Part shown: positions 62,801 through 64,000 of the stretch, piece by piece
Position numbering within the stretch: position 1 is the first letter of the stretch
How the letters are laid out: each line of letters opens with the position of its first letter
From: Aldehydirespirator sp965221605
GTDB lineage: Bacteria; Actinomycetota; Acidimicrobiia; Acidimicrobiales; Aldehydirespiratoraceae
DNA: 64,000 nucleotides
Direction: 5' to 3'
NCBI GenBank assembly: GCA_965221605.1
Contig: CBDCSK010000013.1
Location: 488,324 to 552,323 of the forward strand
The notes under the pieces: model-generated
Databases searched by the model: none
What the model saw: the letters and a program-made list of their open reading frames with translations, nothing else
What the model was told of the DNA's origin: nothing
Position numbers and translations under genes: made by a program

Positions 62801-64000
62801 CCTTCTCTAAAGCGATCTAGAATTGATTGTTCTTGACACATTTGCAATGTGCCATGGCAAATTATTAGCTCTTGCTCATTATAGTCAATCATTACAACGC
62901 CAGATAGCTTACTGTAGACATCTGGCATGATTTCAGCACCAGCCTCAACCCACTGGCCGTTGACAACGAGAAGAGGAGTATCCTGGTTGAATGAATAGAA
63001 TTCCTGTGGGATGGTAAACTCCTGAACAGGACTCAACAGCAACATTGCCCCCTCTGGTCCGTCCACAGACTCCACGAATGTCAGCGTATCCAATATGATA
63101 TCTTCATCTAAAGCACGGCCTTCTATAACCAATTGGCCTTGCTGGAAACATTCCAAGGTGTTCTCATTCGTGCAAGGTATTAACTGGCCGCTACGAATGC
63201 TCACAGTCTGACTGTGGGGGTTCTTAGTGACTTTGGCAAGGCCACGGACTCGACTGCTTGTAGCCACCAGTTCCGTACCCTTGTCCACCCACTGGCCATG
63301 ACGGTGAACCTGTTGGGTGCTCACGTGAATGGGACAGGTCTGTTGTTTATCAAAGGGACTGATCAACAAGGCAGAACCTTCCGGGGTCTCGACGGCCTCG
63401 ACGCATGATAAGGCATCTGTCCGAAGGTCTTCAGTAATGGGTTGCCATGGGTAGACCAGTTGACCTTTGCGGAAAGGCTCGTGAGCATGCTTGTCCTGGC
63501 AAAAGTATACATTTCCGCTACGGATTTTTACTTGGCAGTCAGACAAGCCCTCCTGATGCTTCACCAAGTTATCTCCTTGGACAAGGTATTCTTCAGGTTT
63601 TACATTCACAGAAGTTTCATCTGGAATTGCAATATTGCAGGTATCCGATTCCCGCTCTACGATTAACCTTCGCACAGGTTCAGCCTCAAATTCTGCTGGC
63701 TTTCTGTTGGCACTTTTTGCTTCTTGATTCATCTTTTCCACTGCGGAAAGCTCAATGACAGCATCTTTCTCAAGAGCAGTATCCCCAGGCTTTTTAATGC
63801 GTGCCTCAAGGGGGGGGATTTGCACCACACCATCTTCTTTGCAGAGAATCTGGGTTGTGGCAATCACATGGCCCGGCTTAACACGTTTGCCATCTTCTAT
63901 TTTTAATTCCGTGTGGGTAGAGCCATGGGTTGCGTCAGACAGGGTGTCGCGGCGCACCAGGAGACTTTCCAAGATTACCATGCTGAGACGCTGGCTCTTC
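59821..64000 (-). CDS. rpoC2: RNA polymerase beta' C-terminal subunit RpoC2, 5' end outside window
   Basis: At least 1,386 residues, open past the window edge (the first visible ATG, 63981, is internal). Numbered from that ATG: [20 protein letters not shown] at the start; a lineage-specific insertion region (~100-600) with four [9 protein letters not shown]-type repeats ~110-120 residues apart, resembling the sandwich-barrel-hybrid SI3 insert of cyanobacterial beta'; [13 protein letters not shown] (~664); an extra insert (~751-1037) of four SAP-like helical repeats; then the catalytic end with [41 protein letters not shown] and [16 protein letters not shown]. A ~130-residue acidic tail closes it. 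Confidence 0.93.
   Translation of the reverse strand, partial: [1392 protein letters not shown]
60871..61731 (-). repeat. Four ~73-residue SAP-like repeats inserted in RpoC2
   Basis: Protein-level repeats at 61513-61731, 61282-61512, 61060-61281 and 60871-61059. Shared pattern: LxxLCKxHGLKxYSK, KxELCxxLxxAGV, PPPxLxxL, then LIxLxxKLDPxxxxRAxLL. The LxxLCKxxGL and LxxxLxxAG helices resemble SAP/SAF DNA-binding motifs. DNA copies are diverged. Confidence 0.85.
62340..63400 (-). repeat. Four [9 protein letters not shown]-type protein repeats in the RpoC2 insertion region
   Basis: [48 protein letters not shown] and [16 protein letters not shown] occur ~110-120 residues apart (63402 to 62329). 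After each comes a strand pattern ending in NGQWVEAG or a close variant. This fits repeated SBHM-like barrels in SI3. Confidence 0.75.

Noticed and set aside
58778..64000. Lateral transfer of a cyanobacterial segment into the actinobacterium
   Set aside because: Both boundary genes are cut, no mobility genes are present, and a housekeeping RNA polymerase gene would be an unlikely cargo; a chimeric assembly explains it better.

Overview
The window holds DNA from two different organisms, joined at about base 58,778. Bases 1 to ~58,777 are GC-rich and read as the chromosomal origin region of an actinobacterium. The order pcnB / DUF6049 / sigma-anti-sigma / trxB / trxA / cwlM-like / parB / parA / rsmG / jag / yidC / yidD / rnpA / rpmH / dnaA / dnaN / recF / DUF721 / gyrB / gyrA is the mycobacterial-type oriC neighbourhood. 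The DUF5318 protein and the bioB-bsaP pair are further actinobacterial markers. I suspect a marine or host-associated Acidimicrobiia-like lineage, but this is inference. Bases ~58,778 to 64,000 have lower GC and are cyanobacterial: rlmN, a high-light-inducible protein and the split RNA polymerase subunit gene rpoC2, in an order typical of marine picocyanobacteria. gyrA and rlmN are both cut at the same point, so the join is most likely an assembly or cloning chimera.

Layout. (1) 1-13.46 kb: a DNA phosphorothioation defence island. A five-gene, overlap-coupled block comprises a 608-aa composite DNA-binding protein, a PLD-domain SF2 helicase, a 63-aa protein, an SMC/DndD-like ATPase and a 160-aa protein. 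It converges on a dnd-associated methyltransferase and dndA, and divergent dndCDE follows. dndB and dndFGH are not seen. (2) 13.5-17.5 kb: a TRAP transporter (DctPMQ). (3) 17.6-27.7 kb: bsaP and bioB, a branched-chain-amino-acid-type ABC transporter (LivFG, binding protein, LivHM), an acyl-CoA synthetase and an acyl-CoA dehydrogenase, all on the minus strand. (4) 27.7-31.3 kb: the rpsF-ssb-rpsR-rplI-dnaB cluster plus a small membrane protein. (5) 31.5-36.2 kb: panB, DUF5318, pcnB, an HDAC-family deacetylase and a GNAT protein. (6) 36.2-44.0 kb: DUF6049 protein, DegV, an ECF sigma/anti-sigma pair, a membrane protein, trxB, trxA and a pseudo-amidase. (7) 44-58.8 kb: the parAB-to-gyrA origin region, with a parS site and a candidate oriC. 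Genes point away from ~50 kb on both sides, as expected at an origin. (8) 58.8-64 kb: the cyanobacterial segment.

Most notable: the dndB-less phosphorothioation island with an unusual companion block; four SAP-like helical repeats inserted into the cyanobacterial RpoC2; a dispersed ~100-bp repeat family in the actinobacterial part, one copy read in frame inside a gene; a perfect 36-bp x 8 tandem repeat in the YidC tail; and the chimeric join itself. No tRNA, rRNA, CRISPR array or transposase was recognised.
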